From the NCBI GenBank assembly GCA_958009055.1, contig OY253651.1, positions 1-64,000 of the forward strand: a DNA stretch of 64,000 bases, written 5' to 3'. A program made the position numbers and the translations under genes. Shown here one piece after another: positions 9,553 through 35,935 of the stretch. The notes below the pieces were generated by a model. It had not been told where the DNA came from. It was given only the letters and a program-made list of their open reading frames with translations, and did not search any database. Position 1 is the stretch's first letter, and each line of letters begins with the position of its first letter. This DNA is from Choricystis sp. odSpoLacu1. Its lineage: Eukaryota > Chlorophyta > Trebouxiophyceae.

Positions 9553-10236
9553 ATGGCAGGAGTCCCCGTCGCCCTCAACAAAAGCCTGGACGAGATCATC
9601 GCCGAGCGCAAGGCCGCCCCCAAACCTGATCGCGGCGACGCACCCGCGGATGACCGCGCCGCCCCCCGCCGCCGCCGCCGCGGCGGCCGCGGCCGGTCGG
9701 GTGGTGGTGGCGGTGGTGGTGGCGGTGGTGGTGGCTCCGACGCCGCCGTCGCACCCGCCCGCGGCGGCGTGGACAAGCCGAGCAGCAGCCGCGGCGGAGA
9801 CGCGCCAATGGGGGACGCCGCCAAAAAGAGGCGCCGCCGCTCGGGCAAGCCGCGCCCCGCGCGCCGCCCCCTGCTGCCGGCGCACCGCGTGGGTGGCGAT
9901 GGCGCGATCGAGGTGCTGTTTGATGGTGCGTGCGTGGCCCGCGTGGGGGTCGACGGCACGATTGCGCTCGACACGACCGCCCTGCCCGACCGCACCGCCG
10001 CCCGGTCGGCTCCTTTGCGCCGGGCCTCAGCTGCCGCCCTGGAGCCTCTGGGCGTGGGCCTGGATGCCGAGGGTGAGGGTGACGCCATCGTGTGGACTGT
10101 CACTGCTCCCGGCGGCGCGGTTGCCCCTTTCGTTGACGGCATGACGGTGACCGCCGCCGCCGACGCGGCGACCACGGTGGCGGCCCACCTGGCGGCGGGC
10201 CGGGTGGCCAAGAAGGCGGGCGCGGGGCCGGCTTGA
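9553..10236 (+). CDS. UAP56-binding-motif protein, Arg/Gly-rich (ALYREF/UIF-like mRNA export adaptor candidate)
   Basis: A single exon of 227 aa; the ATG at 9553 sits in an ACC-ATGG context. Residues 8-17 (LNKSLDEIIA) match the short helix with which ALYREF, UIF and similar adaptors bind the DEAD-box helicase UAP56/DDX39B (consensus xMSLDDII). Next comes an RRRRRGGRGR stretch, a Gly run and a second basic patch (KKRRRRSGKPRP), suited to RNA binding. The C-terminal 110 residues look folded, with alternating hydrophobics (IEVLFDGACVARVGVDGTI), but I do not recognise the fold and no canonical RRM motif is seen. The inferred role is a nuclear mRNA export or TREX-associated factor. Confidence 0.6.
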   Translation: MAGVPVALNKSLDEIIAERKAAPKPDRGDAPADDRAAPRRRRRGGRGRSGGGGGGGGGGGGSDAAVAPARGGVDKPSSSRGGDAPMGDAAKKRRRRSGKPRPARRPLLPAHRVGGDGAIEVLFDGACVARVGVDGTIALDTTALPDRTAARSAPLRRASAAALEPLGVGLDAEGEGDAIVWTVTAPGGAVAPFVDGMTVTAAADAATTVAAHLAAGRVAKKAGAGPA

Positions 10237-10510
10237 AGGACAGGGGCGACGGAAACACTGCGGACGGTGTGCGAGTGTGTGTGTGTCCCCTGCTGCCCCC
10301 ACAAGAACACGGCGGCGCGTATGTTTGTTTGTGTAGTCCATTTTTATCCAGCGAGAGAGAGAGAGAGAGAGAGAAAGCAGTGGGGCGTCATCATCGACTC
10401 GGAGGCCCTGGGTCGACGAGAGCGAGAGCGAGAGAACAACGCCGCCTCGCTCGCTCACACTCGTGCTCTTTTCCCCCTCTTCTCCGCCGCCAAGAGAACA
10501 AAACCTCACC

Positions 10511-11760
10511 ATGGCTGTGCCTGAGATCAAGCTGTTCGGCAAGTGGACGTATGACGACGTCGAGGTAGGCTGAGCACGCTGGAGGCGCGGGCGGGGGGGG
10601 AGAGCGACCGGCGGGCCGACCGCCCCCGAAATCGCGCCGCCGCCCAGCCCGCGCCGGGGAGCTCCCCGTCGCCTCCTCCCTTCCTCTGCCCCCTTCCTCC
10701 CCCACACTGCCGTCGGGCTGCACCTGCGCGTCGGCAGGGCACCAGGTTCCGGTCGTATCGGGGCAGCCACAGGGGCCGGGAGACGAGCGCAGGCGCGGGC
10801 GAGCACGCGGCGGCCGATCGAAGCCCCGAGTGCGAAAAGCCTGGGCGCCCCGCCTCACCACCCTCCTCCGTCCCCACCCCCCAGGTCAACGACCTCGCCG
10901 TGCAGGACTACATCGCCGTCAAGACGGGCGGTCCCACGTCGGCCGCCGTGCTGGTGCCGCACACGGCGGGGCGCTACCAGAAGCGCCGCTTTCGCAAGGC
11001 GCAGTGCCCGATTGTGGAGCGGTGAGTTGGTGTGGGAGAGTGACAGGGGGCACATGCGCGTGTGTGCGCGAGGAATCGGGGCGGGAGGCCGCGGGCGCGA
11101 GTGAGGAAGAGACCCGACCGCGTGCGACGGCCGCCGAAAAACGACGACGCTCACCCCTCCTCTCCCTCCACACAGCCTCGTCTGCTCCCTCATGATGCAC
11201 GGCCGCAACAACGGCAAGAAGCTGATGGCGGTACGTTTTACTGGTGGTGGGATGGGGCGTGGTCTGGAGAGCGGGCGGCGCGAGAGGCAAAGCCCGCGCG
11301 CCGCGCGATCCACCGCCGCCGTTCGCCCCTCCGCTCTTCTCGGCCCTCCGCTCTCCTCGCCCACACCAAAACTCACCTCCCTCTCCCTCTCTCGCCACCC
11401 TTCCACCCACAGACCCGCATCGTGCAGCACGCCTTTGAGATCGTCTACCTGCTGACCGACCAGAACCCCATCCAAGTCCTCGTCGACGCCATCATCAACG
11501 GCGGCCCGCGCGAAGACGCGACCCGCATCGGGTCGGCGGGCGTCGTCCGCCGCCAAGCCGTCGACATCTCCCCCCTGCGCCGCGTCAACCAGGCCATCTA
11601 CCTGCTGACGACGGGGGCGCGCGAGTCTGCTTTCCGCAACATCAAGACGATCGCCGAGTGCCTGTCTGATGAGTTGATCAACGCGGCCAAGGGGTCGTCT
11701 AACTCGTACGCCATCAAGAAGAAGGACGAGATCGAGCGCGTGGCCAAGGCCAACCGCTGA
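10511..11760 (+). CDS. RPS5: 40S ribosomal protein uS7 (RPS5)
   Basis: Cytosolic small-subunit protein at the mRNA exit and E-site of the 40S head. Four exons (10511-10564, 10885-11021, 11176-11230, 11413-11760) give 197 aa, within the usual range. It begins [18 protein letters not shown] and has the conserved [65 protein letters not shown] and terminal [14 protein letters not shown]. The exon-1 donor is GTAGGC; the others are GTGAGT and GTACGT. The first intron (320 nt) is the longest, as is common in ribosomal protein genes. No lesions. Confidence 0.98.
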
Positions 11761-12276
11761 GGCTTGAGAGTGTGGTGTGGGGGAAGGGATGGCGTGTGGG
11801 GGAGGGTGGGGGAGACCGTTTCCCCCCTGCCTCACCCACCTCATCCCTCCCTCTTGTTTTTCCTTCTTTGCTGTTTATGGGGGCTGTCCCTGCTCGCCCC
11901 AGCGGGCGTGCCGCTTTTCGTGTCGGTCACGGGCCTGTGTGGGAGGCCCGTTTTTTTTTTCTTACCCCCCTGTGCAATGCTCCGATTTTCCTTTTTTTGC
12001 GTCCATCAAGATGCGGTGTGTTGTGTGTGTGTGTGTGTGCGTCTCTCTCTCTCTCTCCCTCTCTGTCTCTCGTTGTGTTGGGGATGGCGCGTGCTCGAGA
12101 GACAGACCACTTTTTTTGTTGTTGTTTTCGTGTCGTTTCGAGACTCTCTGATTGTTTTGCACAGCACCAGGGCGGCGCCACGCACGCGACTCTACTGAAA
12201 GATTGGAAATGGGGAATGAAAGAAGGGAGGAAGAGCAATCTGGAAGCAAAAGCAGGGGGGGCGTTCCTTTTCTCTC
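11761..12276. other. Convergent spacer between uS7 and the glycosyltransferase
   Basis: Holds both 3' UTRs. It includes a short GT run followed by CT repeats (about 12017-12070) and T-rich stretches. No ORF or RNA gene is supported. Confidence 0.5.
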
Positions 12277-14341
12277 TCACCGCCCAGCCGTAGCGTCGCC
12301 ATCCACATCACCCCCCGCCTCCACCACCCCACCACTCGGCTTCAACTCGCCCCGCGTCCCCGCCAGCACCGCCAGCGACCCGTGCGCCGGGTTGGGGGGG
12401 GCGTGCTCGGCAGCTGCAGCGGCAGCGGCAGCAGCAGCCGCTTCCGCAGCCGCCTCCACCGCCGCGGGTTTGGCGCCACGCATGAAGATCTGGGGTTCGT
12501 ACAGCCGCACAAACAGGCCACTCTTAAGTAGGTCGGTCGTCACGGCAGGGTCGTTCCACACCAGCCTCTCCCTGAACCATTTCAACAGGTCGGCATCAGA
12601 TCTCATGGACGCCGCCAGGAACGCCAACCGATCAAACGGCAGAATGAAGCAGCGCTTGGCGTCGTCCTCGGTCGGCGCGCAGTCGCACCGGTCGCGCCGA
12701 CTCTTCAAATCGTCAAACCGGTTATACGTAAAGTGCAGCACGGCCGACTGTTCAGAGGTGACCTCCTTGGGCGCTTTGTTGTAAGAGTACCAGCGGTGGG
12801 CGCCGTTAGGGCGCAGACCCGGGCGAACGCGCGCCGCGCTCTTGCCATTGCCGTAGGTGATGAAATAGTTGGGGTTGCCCCGCGCCACAGCATGGTACGA
12901 CTTGAAGTAAGCGTCCGGCACGACGTGCGCATAGTTGCGCTTGAACAGGGTGACTTGCTCAAACGGCGCGGTCACGTCATCGCGTTCCGGCAGCGCTTCG
13001 TAATTGGGAAACACCACCGTGTCCACAGAAGCCGGATACGCTGCCAGCACCGTCTGCAGCGAGAACTCGGGCCCGGTGCCCGGGTACATGAGTTCATCGG
13101 TGTCGATGTGGAGCAGCCAGTCGATGCCGTCACGTTCTGCGAGCGCGATGCCCACCTCCATGTTGAGCGACTGCAGGACAAAGAGTTCATGGTTGCAGGT
13201 TTTGTGGAAGAAGGCGGCGAGCCAGGTCTCATTCCACACGCGGGAGGCAGCGTGGCGGGCTTTGAGGTCGGCGTCGCGCGGGATGACGACGACGCCGGGG
13301 AGCGCGCGCAGGCGCGCGCTCACGGGGGGAGTCGCTGCCACGCCGTCCACAAACAGGTAGTAGGTGCCGACGCCCAGGGCGCGGTGGTAGTCGTACCACA
13401 GCTTGATCTGGTCGTAGGGCTCGGAGGTGGTCGTGATGAAGGCGAGCTGGAGTGGGGGAGAGATGAGGGTGTGAGTGAAAATGACTGGAGGAGGGGGAGG
13501 GACCACACGCCATCCTCCACTCTCTCTTACCTTGGGCCCGTTGGCATCATAAAACGAGCCTGGCTTCCACTCGCCATCCCCCGGGCGCCACGAGTCTTTG
13601 ACGGCGGCGTTGCGGGCGGTGTAGCCGCCTGCAGAGAGCGTGGTGGCGGCGGCAGCGCCCGCCGTCGTCGAGGCAGCGGCGCCGCCGGCAGCGGTGCCAC
13701 TGTCACCGGCACGCACTGCACGCGATGTCTTGGCGGTGGTGCGGCTGTGGGGAAGGAGGGGTGGTGAGGCCAAGCTCTGTGTGCACCGGCCACCACCCAT
13801 CGTCGCAGCGTTTTCCGTCCAAGCACGTTTTCCGTCCAATCACCTGGGCTCCGTGCCGCCCGCCAGTGCGATGGAGTCGGTAAGGCCAGCATCAGAGGGC
13901 GTGGACCACTGGGGGGAAAGAGGGCAGGGGAAGGGTGAGCGAAGCCACCACAAAAACGAAAGCGCATCAAACGCGCGCCTGCCCTCCCCCGCCGCCCTCG
14001 CGCCCCGCGCAGCACCCCACACACCCCGCGGTTGACACCACTGCACACGGCACCAGCGTTGGCTCTGCGTTCGAGGCCGGGTCGGCGGGCGGCGTGTGTG
14101 GCACACCGGCCCGCGAGCGCTGCCCGACATCGCGCGTACACGAAAACACGAGCAGGCCCCCGCCCCTGCGCGCCTGACACTCAGCCGCCAACCCCCAAAA
14201 CACTGCCCCTCCATCCATCACCTGCAACGCCAACGCAAACGCGGCCAGCGCCAGCGGCAGCAGCAGCAGCAACTTGCCCGCCGACGCGGTCACCAGCAGG
14301 CCAGCACCCGGGCCGCCGCGGCCTTTGGGCGTGGCCAGCAT
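12277..14341 (-). CDS. Type II membrane glycosyltransferase, GT92 (DUF23)/GT2-like, Golgi
   Basis: Four exons (14341-14222, 13908-13844, 13744-13531, 13446-12277) give 522 aa. Exon 1 encodes a short cytosolic tail and one hydrophobic anchor (KLLLLLPLALAAFALAL), a type II Golgi topology. The catalytic domain has a pattern I associate with GT92/DUF23-type enzymes: IKLWYDYHRALGVGTYYLF, SLNMEVGIALAERDGIDWLL, then HIDTDELMYPG, whose DTD is the likely metal/nucleotide-sugar DxD. Further on are VVFPNYEALPER and several Cys and Trp residues. The end carries a poly-Ala stretch and a low-complexity tail. Donor and acceptor sugars cannot be told. It is divergent from OMA1 across 256 bp. Confidence 0.78.
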
Positions 14342-14597
14342 CGAGGACCGCCGCGTGGCGGGCGGGTCGGCGCGCGCGCCGGGTCCGCGAGAGAGGGAGG
14401 GGAGGGCGCCGGCCAAGGTGGCGGACGCGGAGAGAGATTTCGCGTGCGCAAAACGGGAGCGGAACGAGTGAAGAGTGAGCAGCAGCCAGGCCGAAGAAAA
14501 AACACACCCACCCCCATCGAACCCCGGGCCGAGGCCGCTGCCTGTGTGTGTTTGCCTGCACCCCCTCGACATCCACACGGCTCACGCACACACACCC
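14342..14597. promoter_or_regulatory. Bidirectional promoter region, glycosyltransferase / OMA1
   Basis: The 256 bp between two divergent start codons must contain both promoters and 5' UTRs. The sequence is GC-rich with GAGAG and CACA stretches. I see no clear TATA box. Confidence 0.45.
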
Positions 14598-15946
14598 ATG
14601 CACCGCGCCGCTGCCGCGCTGGCCGCGGCCGCTGTGCGCGCCGCCCTGCGCCGCCGCACCGGCCCCGCCAAGCCGTACTTCACCGGGGGCGACGGGTGAG
14701 AGAGAGAAGAGAGAGTGAGTGTGAGTGTGTGCGTGTCTACACAAGCTGCGTCCTATTTCTTCACCCCTTCTCTCCTTGTTCACTCAGCTACCAACGCTGG
14801 GGCGACCGCGGCCAGCGCGGCCGCCCTGCAGCCGGCCCCTTCCGCCCCCGCCCCCGCGCCCTGAGCCTGCTGGGAGGGGCCACCCTGGCGGGGGGCACGG
14901 TCGTCTACATCTCGTCCCGGGAGGAGGTGCCGTACACAGGCCGCAAGCACGCCATCCTCGTGTCCACCTCCCTGGAGCGCGCCCTGGGGGAGACCACGTT
15001 TGACCAGATCAAGCAGGATGCGGCGTCCAAGGGCGCGTTGTTGCCGGCCCACCACCCCGCCACGCGTGCAGTCGAGCGCGTGGGGCGGCGGCTGGCCGCC
15101 GTCGCGTCCGACGGGGGGGGTGGCGGCGAGTTTGCCCACATGAAAGGCATGGACTGGGAGTTTATCGTGGTGGACGACCCCGCCACGGGTGAGTGTGTGA
15201 GAGAGAAGATGTGGGTGGGGTGAGTGGATGGTAGAGCGGTGGCTGCGTTTCCACACTCTTTCTTTACCTTTCCCACAGTCAACGCCATGGTCGCCCCGGG
15301 CGGCAAGGTCGTCGTCTTCACCGGCCTGCTGCGCCTCATGAGCTCCGAGAAAGAGTTGGCTGCCGTGCTGGCTCACGAGTGCGCGCACGTGCTGGCACGC
15401 CACACCGCAGAAAAAGTGACGTCCATGCAGGCGGCCACCCTGGTGCGCTCCATCCTGTACTGGGCGTTTGGGCTGCCGCTGCCGGCGGGCGCGTTGGAGT
15501 TGGCCCTCTTCCTGCCCAACTCCCGCAAAGCGGAGACCGAGGCCGACGTCATCGGCATGCGTCTGGCGGCACGTGCGTGCTACGACCCGGGGGCCGCAGT
15601 CTCGGTGTTCACCAAGCTGGGCGAAGCCGAGCGCGAGTTGGAGAAAGCGACGGGCATGCACACGCCCGCCATGCTGCGCACCCACCCGTTGAGCGATGCC
15701 CGCGTCATGCGCGTGCAAGCCGAGCTGCCGGCCGCCATGGAGCTGTGGTCGGAGGCGGGGTGTGGGCTGCCAGGGGGGCGGTTTCGCCAGTTTTTGGACA
15801 TATTGGGGGGCGTGGAGCATGATGAAGCGCGGCCGCCCCCGCCCCAGCAGCAGAGGGAGAGGGCGGGGGGTGGGCATGGCGGTGGCGGCCCTCGCTTCGT
15901 CATTGTGACGGAGGAAGAAGGGGAGGAGGGGGACGGCAGGTGGTGA
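14598..15946 (+). CDS. OMA1: OMA1-type M48 metallopeptidase, mitochondrial inner membrane
   Basis: Zinc protease of mitochondrial inner-membrane stress response, which cleaves dynamin-like fusion proteins in other eukaryotes. Three exons (14598-14695, 14788-15188, 15279-15946) give 388 aa. It starts with a basic Ala/Arg presequence (MHRAAAALAAAAVRAALRRR). A hydrophobic segment (LSLLGGATLAGGTVVYI) precedes the family signature EEVPYTGRKHAI. The catalytic zinc motif HECAHVLARH (HExxH) follows FTGLLRLMSSEKELAAVLA, and the third ligand region is RKAETEADVIG. The tail is Pro/Gln/Gly-rich. The active site is complete and there are no lesions. Confidence 0.95.
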
Positions 15947-16064
15947 GAGAGGAAGGGAGTTTTTTATGGTATCCCGACACCACACGAAAAGAAACTTGAT
16001 CACAATGAAACAAAACAAAAGAATGAAATCACCCCCAAACACACGCCACCACTCCCTCTCTCCT

Positions 16065-31486
<15,422 letters not shown>

Positions 31487-31645
31487 GGTGGTGTGGGTAT
31501 GAGCAGCAGCGTCTCCACACGAAGTGAAAGTTGGTGTGTGAAGGCGGGGTGGGAGAGGAAGAGCCTTTTCAGAGCCGGGGGCGACGCTCGCCTCGCTTGT
31601 TTCTTTTTGCACGTTCTCTCTCCCCGCGCCCCCTCCCAAACAACC
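31487..31645. promoter_or_regulatory. Bidirectional promoter region, dynein / ARMC6
   Basis: The 159 bp between divergent start codons hold both promoters. No motif is recognised beyond a CT-rich stretch just before the ARMC6 ATG. Confidence 0.4.
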
Positions 31646-33335
31646 ATGGCCCAAGCCGCCTTCAACGAGGCGATGGCCACCAACATGGATGACTTTGACA
31701 TGGACCGCGCGGCCGCGGTGGCGGCCGCGCTGGACGAGCTCAAGCTGCAGGTGTGTGATTGGAGGGATGGGTCGATGCGTGTCGGCCTCTGCCCCCCGCC
31801 TCTCTCTCTCTCTCTCACACTCCACACACAACCACTGCGACCCACCCTCACTCACAGGGCATCGAAACGGCGGGCATCGTGACGTCGGCGCCGGGGGAGG
31901 AGGCCAGGTGAGAGAGGAGCGCGATTGGCGCAGGGAGGCGAAAAGGTCGGCTCCGCTCTCTCACCTCCCCCAAAACTCACAGCCACCCCGCCGCCCTCGC
32001 CGCCTCCGCCCTGGCCACCGCCATCGCCACGGGCGATGAGGCCCAGGTGGCGTCTGCTTGTGCAGCCTTGGCGTCGGCCGCCAGCGACGACGACGCGGTC
32101 AACAGTTGAGTGATGAGGAGAAGGAGAGGGGGGGTGGTCGGGCGCAGCCAGGCTCTCTTGTCTCTCCTCTCACCCTCCCTCCCTCCCCCTCACCATCAGT
32201 CGCCACCCGTGCAGACGCCATCCCCACCCTCGTGACCGCCGCCACCGTGGCCCCCATCCCCGCCCACACCGCGCTCGCCTCGATGCTGCGCACCGACGCG
32301 GCGCGCGACGCGCTCCCGCCCCCCGCTGTCTCCTCCCTGGCGTCCTCAGCCGCCACCGCTGCCGAGGCGGGCGATGATGCTGCCCTCACAGCAGCCGCCT
32401 CCGCCCTGGCGGCGGCCGCCACCAAGGCGGAAGCCCACAAAGCGGCCGCCGTCTCCGGCGGGAGCTTCGCGCGCGCGGCAGTCGCCGGCTTTGCGTCCGC
32501 CTCCCCCGCCGCCGTGGCCGCCCTGGCGTCCGCCGTGGCGGCTGTCACGACGGCGGACGACCTGCGCCCCGTCACATCGGCCGCGTTCCAGCATGGGCGC
32601 GCCCTGGGGGCGGATGGAGTGGCAGTCGCGGCTGTGTCTGCGCTGCGCCGCCTGACAGAACACGCAGAGACTGCTGCCTCTTCCTCGGCAGCCGCCGCTG
32701 GTGTCGCCACCGCCGCCCGCAAGGTGGCCGTCAACGATGAACTGTGTCGCGGGGCCGCCGACGCGGGCGCGGTGGGCGTGTGCCTGGCCGCGCTGCGGCG
32801 GGCGTCGCCGTCGCCGCGGCTCGCGCGCTCTCTGTTTGCTCTTTTACGCCAGCTCGCCGGCTCGGACGCGCTGAAGGCCTCCATCGTGCAGTGTGGTGGC
32901 CTGACCCTGGCCGCCGCCGCCGCCCCGGGCGCCCCCCCTGCCCTGGCGGAGCAGGCGTTGGGCCTGGTGGCAGCTTTGACACTCCGCAACCCGGACGCCG
33001 CGCGCGCGGCGGTCAACGCTGGCTGTCCCGCTGCCCTGGCGGCCGTCCTGCAGCCTACCGGCGCCACAGACGACGAAAACGCAGACCCCGCCTCCGTGCG
33101 TGCTGTCGCCTACGCTCGGCGCCAGGCGTGCGCGGCAGCACGCAACATCGCGGCGCGCGCGCCCGACGCTCGCCCCGCGCTGCTGGCGGCCGGGGTGGAG
33201 CCCCTGCTGCGGGCGGCGCGGGACGCGCACCCGCTGGCGTGTGGGGACGTGGGGGAGGCAGCGTTGCGCGACCTGGGCTGTGTTAATTATTTGAGGGCGG
33301 GGAGGGTGGGTGGTGGGGGTGGGGAGGTGGAGTGA
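31646..33335 (+). CDS. ARMC6: ARMC6-like armadillo-repeat protein
   Basis: Four exons (31646-31750, 31858-31907, 31983-32104, 32200-33335) give 470 aa, close to animal ARMC6. The N-terminus (AFNEAMATNMDDFDMD...LKLQGIETAGIV) matches the family's characteristic start (TFDAAVRENIEEF...QGVDLSNIV in human, from memory). The rest is an all-helical, Ala-rich armadillo array with repeats near LRRLTEHAE, LFALLRQLAGSDALKASIV and QACAAARNIAARAPD. It ends with GEAALRDLGCVNYLR, matching the family's ALRDLGC end. The third donor is a less usual GTTGAG. ARMC6 function is poorly defined. No lesions. Confidence 0.85.
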
Positions 33336-33404
33336 GAGGGTCGAGAAAGAAAACGAAAAAAACGAAAACCGACAGTTCCCTTTTGCCTTTCTCTCTCTCC
33401 CTCC

Positions 33405-34538
33405 ATGAGCTTCCTGGGGCTGGGCGGCGGCCCAGCCGCCACAGACCCGGACAGCGTTCCGTCTGCCCGTGTCGTGGTGGTGGGCAGCCCGGGTGCGTGG
33501 GGGGGCGGTGCGGATGGGCATGCATGCGTGTGGTCGCGGTGCCGCGGTTGTCGTACCTCAAAAACAGCGGGCGCACCCACTGTCTCCTACCCATGTGTCG
33601 AGCGTGCATGCTGAGTCACAGAGTCGGAGCCAAACACCGCGTGCGCACGCAGCCAACCATCCACCCCCCACCTCACAACAACCCAGGCTGCGGCAAGACG
33701 TCCCTCGTGCACGCGCTCGTGCACGGCCGCCCCCCCGCCCGCCCCGCGCCGACGGTGGGGTGCAGCGTTCAGGTCAAGGTGGGTGTGGTGAGAGGTGTGC
33801 GTGTGTTTTTTGGTTGGTGGATGGAAAAAAGGCGGGTGACACCAACCACCTCACCACCACTCACAGCTCGTCACCGTCCCCGACCCCACTAACACTCCTC
33901 GCGACGCCTTCATCGAACTGTGGGACGTGGGCGGCGGCCGCCGCTCGGCCCCCCTGCGCCGCCTGTTTTATTCAGACGTGGCGGGCGTCATCGTGTGCCA
34001 TGACCTGTCCGCCTCCTCCTCCGCCGACGGCGCCGCCAGCAAGGCCATCGTGCGGTCCTGGACGCAGGAGGTGGCGGAATGCGCCTCGTTCAGGGGGGCG
34101 GTGGGCGGTGGTGGTGGCGGCGCACGGCTGCCCGTCCCTCTCCTCGTTGTCGGCACAAAAGCCGACGCCGCGCCGCGGGGAGGGCGCTCCCCCCCTCGCC
34201 GCGGCGCCCTGGCCTCCCTGGCAGCCATGGTGGCGCGCGTGTCCCCAGTGCGGCAGCCTGGGGGAGGGGCAGCCGCCGCGCGGGTCGCGGTCACTTCCCC
34301 TCCCCCCACGCGCGCCGGCGTAGCCACCGCCACCACGTCGGCGACCGACGGCGACCTGGATGCCGCCACGTTTGCCGACTTCTTCAAGTCGGTGCTGGCG
34401 TTTAGGATGACGGGGTCGCCGCCCACAGGAGGCGGTGGTGGCGGCGGTGGATACGCGGGGTGGTCGCCGTCTCCCGGGGGCAGGGTCGGTGTCGCCGACG
34501 TGGGCGGCGGTCTGGGCGATGATGACGACTTGGTGTGA
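33405..34538 (+). CDS. RABL3: RABL3/LIP1-like small GTPase
   Basis: Three exons (33405-33492, 33687-33778, 33867-34538) give 283 aa. The P-loop GSPGCGKTS is split by intron 1. PTVGCSVQVK matches the RABL3 switch-I region, FIELWDVGGG the G3 region and VPLLVVGTKAD the G4 region. The family lacks C-terminal prenylation Cys, and none is seen here; the tail is Gly-rich and acidic. RABL3 acts in Ras-family protein handling in animals, and its plant relative LIP1 in clock regulation. The start follows the ARMC6 stop by only 69 bp on the same strand, so the intergenic promoter must be minimal or overlapping. Confidence 0.88.
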
Positions 34539-34697
34539 CTGTTTCGGGATGTGAACGAGTGTTAGAAAACAACTGGTTAGTTTGACTGAAACAGTCGGAA
34601 TGTAGAGAGGGTCCTCACAGTCGTGGGGAGCGTTTTTTTGTTTTCGACCGCGTCCCTCTTCCTCCTCACACACACTCTCTTTCCCCGCATTCTTCAC

Positions 34698-35759
34698 ATG
34701 CCTTCCACTCCCACGCCACCCACCCACGGCCTGCGCCGGCCCCAGGTGGAGAAGGCTGCCACCGCGCTGCTGGCGCACGCAAAGGCTGAGCGCGCGCGCG
34801 GCGGGGGGCAGCTGTTTGACGAGGAGGACCAGTTTGTGTACATGGTACGAGAAGAGGGGGGCGAGTGAGCTGTGTGGAAGACAGGGAGGGGCGTGTGCGT
34901 GCGGCGGGCGGCAGTGCCTCTTCGCGCCGCGAATTTGGCCGCCGGCTAGCCGTCGCTGTTTTTTCACACGCTCTCCCCCTCCCTCTCCCACAGATTCTGT
35001 CCCTCAAAAAGGTGCCCCAAGAGTCGCGCAACGACAAACCCCTCCGCCTGTGCGTGTTGTTTTTGCGTTGGGCAGCCGGGGCAACGGAAAAACCGACGCA
35101 CGCAAAAACAAAACTCATTGAACCACCCTCCCCACCCCCTCCACAGCCCCATCCCGCACCCCATCTACACCTTTGACGGCGCTGAAGTCTGCCTGTTTGT
35201 CAAGGACGCCCCGGGCGGCGGCGCCAAAGCCGCCAAAGCCAAGGCGGCCGACCAAAAACTGGCGTCCGCGGCGGGCGTGTCGCGCGTGCTGGCCCTGTCC
35301 AAGCTGCGCCAAAAGTTTGAGCCACACGAGGCCAAGCGCAAGCTGGCGGGCGCGTACGACCTGTTTTTGGCGGATGCGCGCGTCCTGAGATCGTTGCCCA
35401 AGGTGCTGGGCAAGGCGTTTTTCAAGTCGAAAAAACAGCCTATTCCTGTCGACCTGTCGCGCAAAGACTGGGCGGGGCCCGTTAAAGACGCAGTGTCTGC
35501 CACCTACCTGTTCAAGGGGGGGGGCTCGTGCGTCAACATCAAGGTGGGGCGGACGAGCCAGAGTGCTGGCGAGATTGCCGACAACGTGGAGGCTGTTCTC
35601 GCAGGTGCCCTGCCCCATGTCGCCAAAGCGTGGTCGGGGGTCGCGTCCCTGTTGCTCAAGCTGGCGGCCAGCGCGGCGCTGCCTGTGTACCAGGCGGTGG
35701 GTGGAGGGAAAGAGGTGGGGATGGAAGGTGGGGGTGCGCCGGTCGCGGTCGAGGCGTGA
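34698..35759 (+). CDS. Ribosomal L1 domain-containing nucleolar protein (RSL1D1/Utp30-like)
   Basis: Three exons (34698-34844, 34994-35049, 35147-35759) give 271 aa. The protein contains an L1-like fold: QVEKAATALLAHAKAE near the start, then FDEEDQFVYMILSLKKVP, PIPHPIYTFDGAEVCLFVKD, SKLRQKFEPHEAKRKLAGAYDLFLAD and RSLPKVLGKAFFKSKKQPIPVDL, which is diagnostic of the eukaryotic RSL1D1/Cic1/Utp30 family. The C-terminus has GSCVNIKVGRTSQSAGEIADNV. The inferred role is ribosome biogenesis in the nucleolus. It follows RABL3 in tandem by about 160 bp. No lesions. Confidence 0.9.
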
Positions 35760-35935
35760 TGTGTTTTTGATGTTTGTGTTTTGTTTTTCGCCAGCTGTTC
35801 TTCCTGTGTTACGCTTCTTCAACCAAGAGAGGAAAAAAACGACCCCCAAAGCAGGAGCGTTGGGGGGGGGGGGCACATTTTGATTGCAAAGGGGGAAACG
35901 AAACAAACAAAAAAAACATCAACCCCACCACCCTC

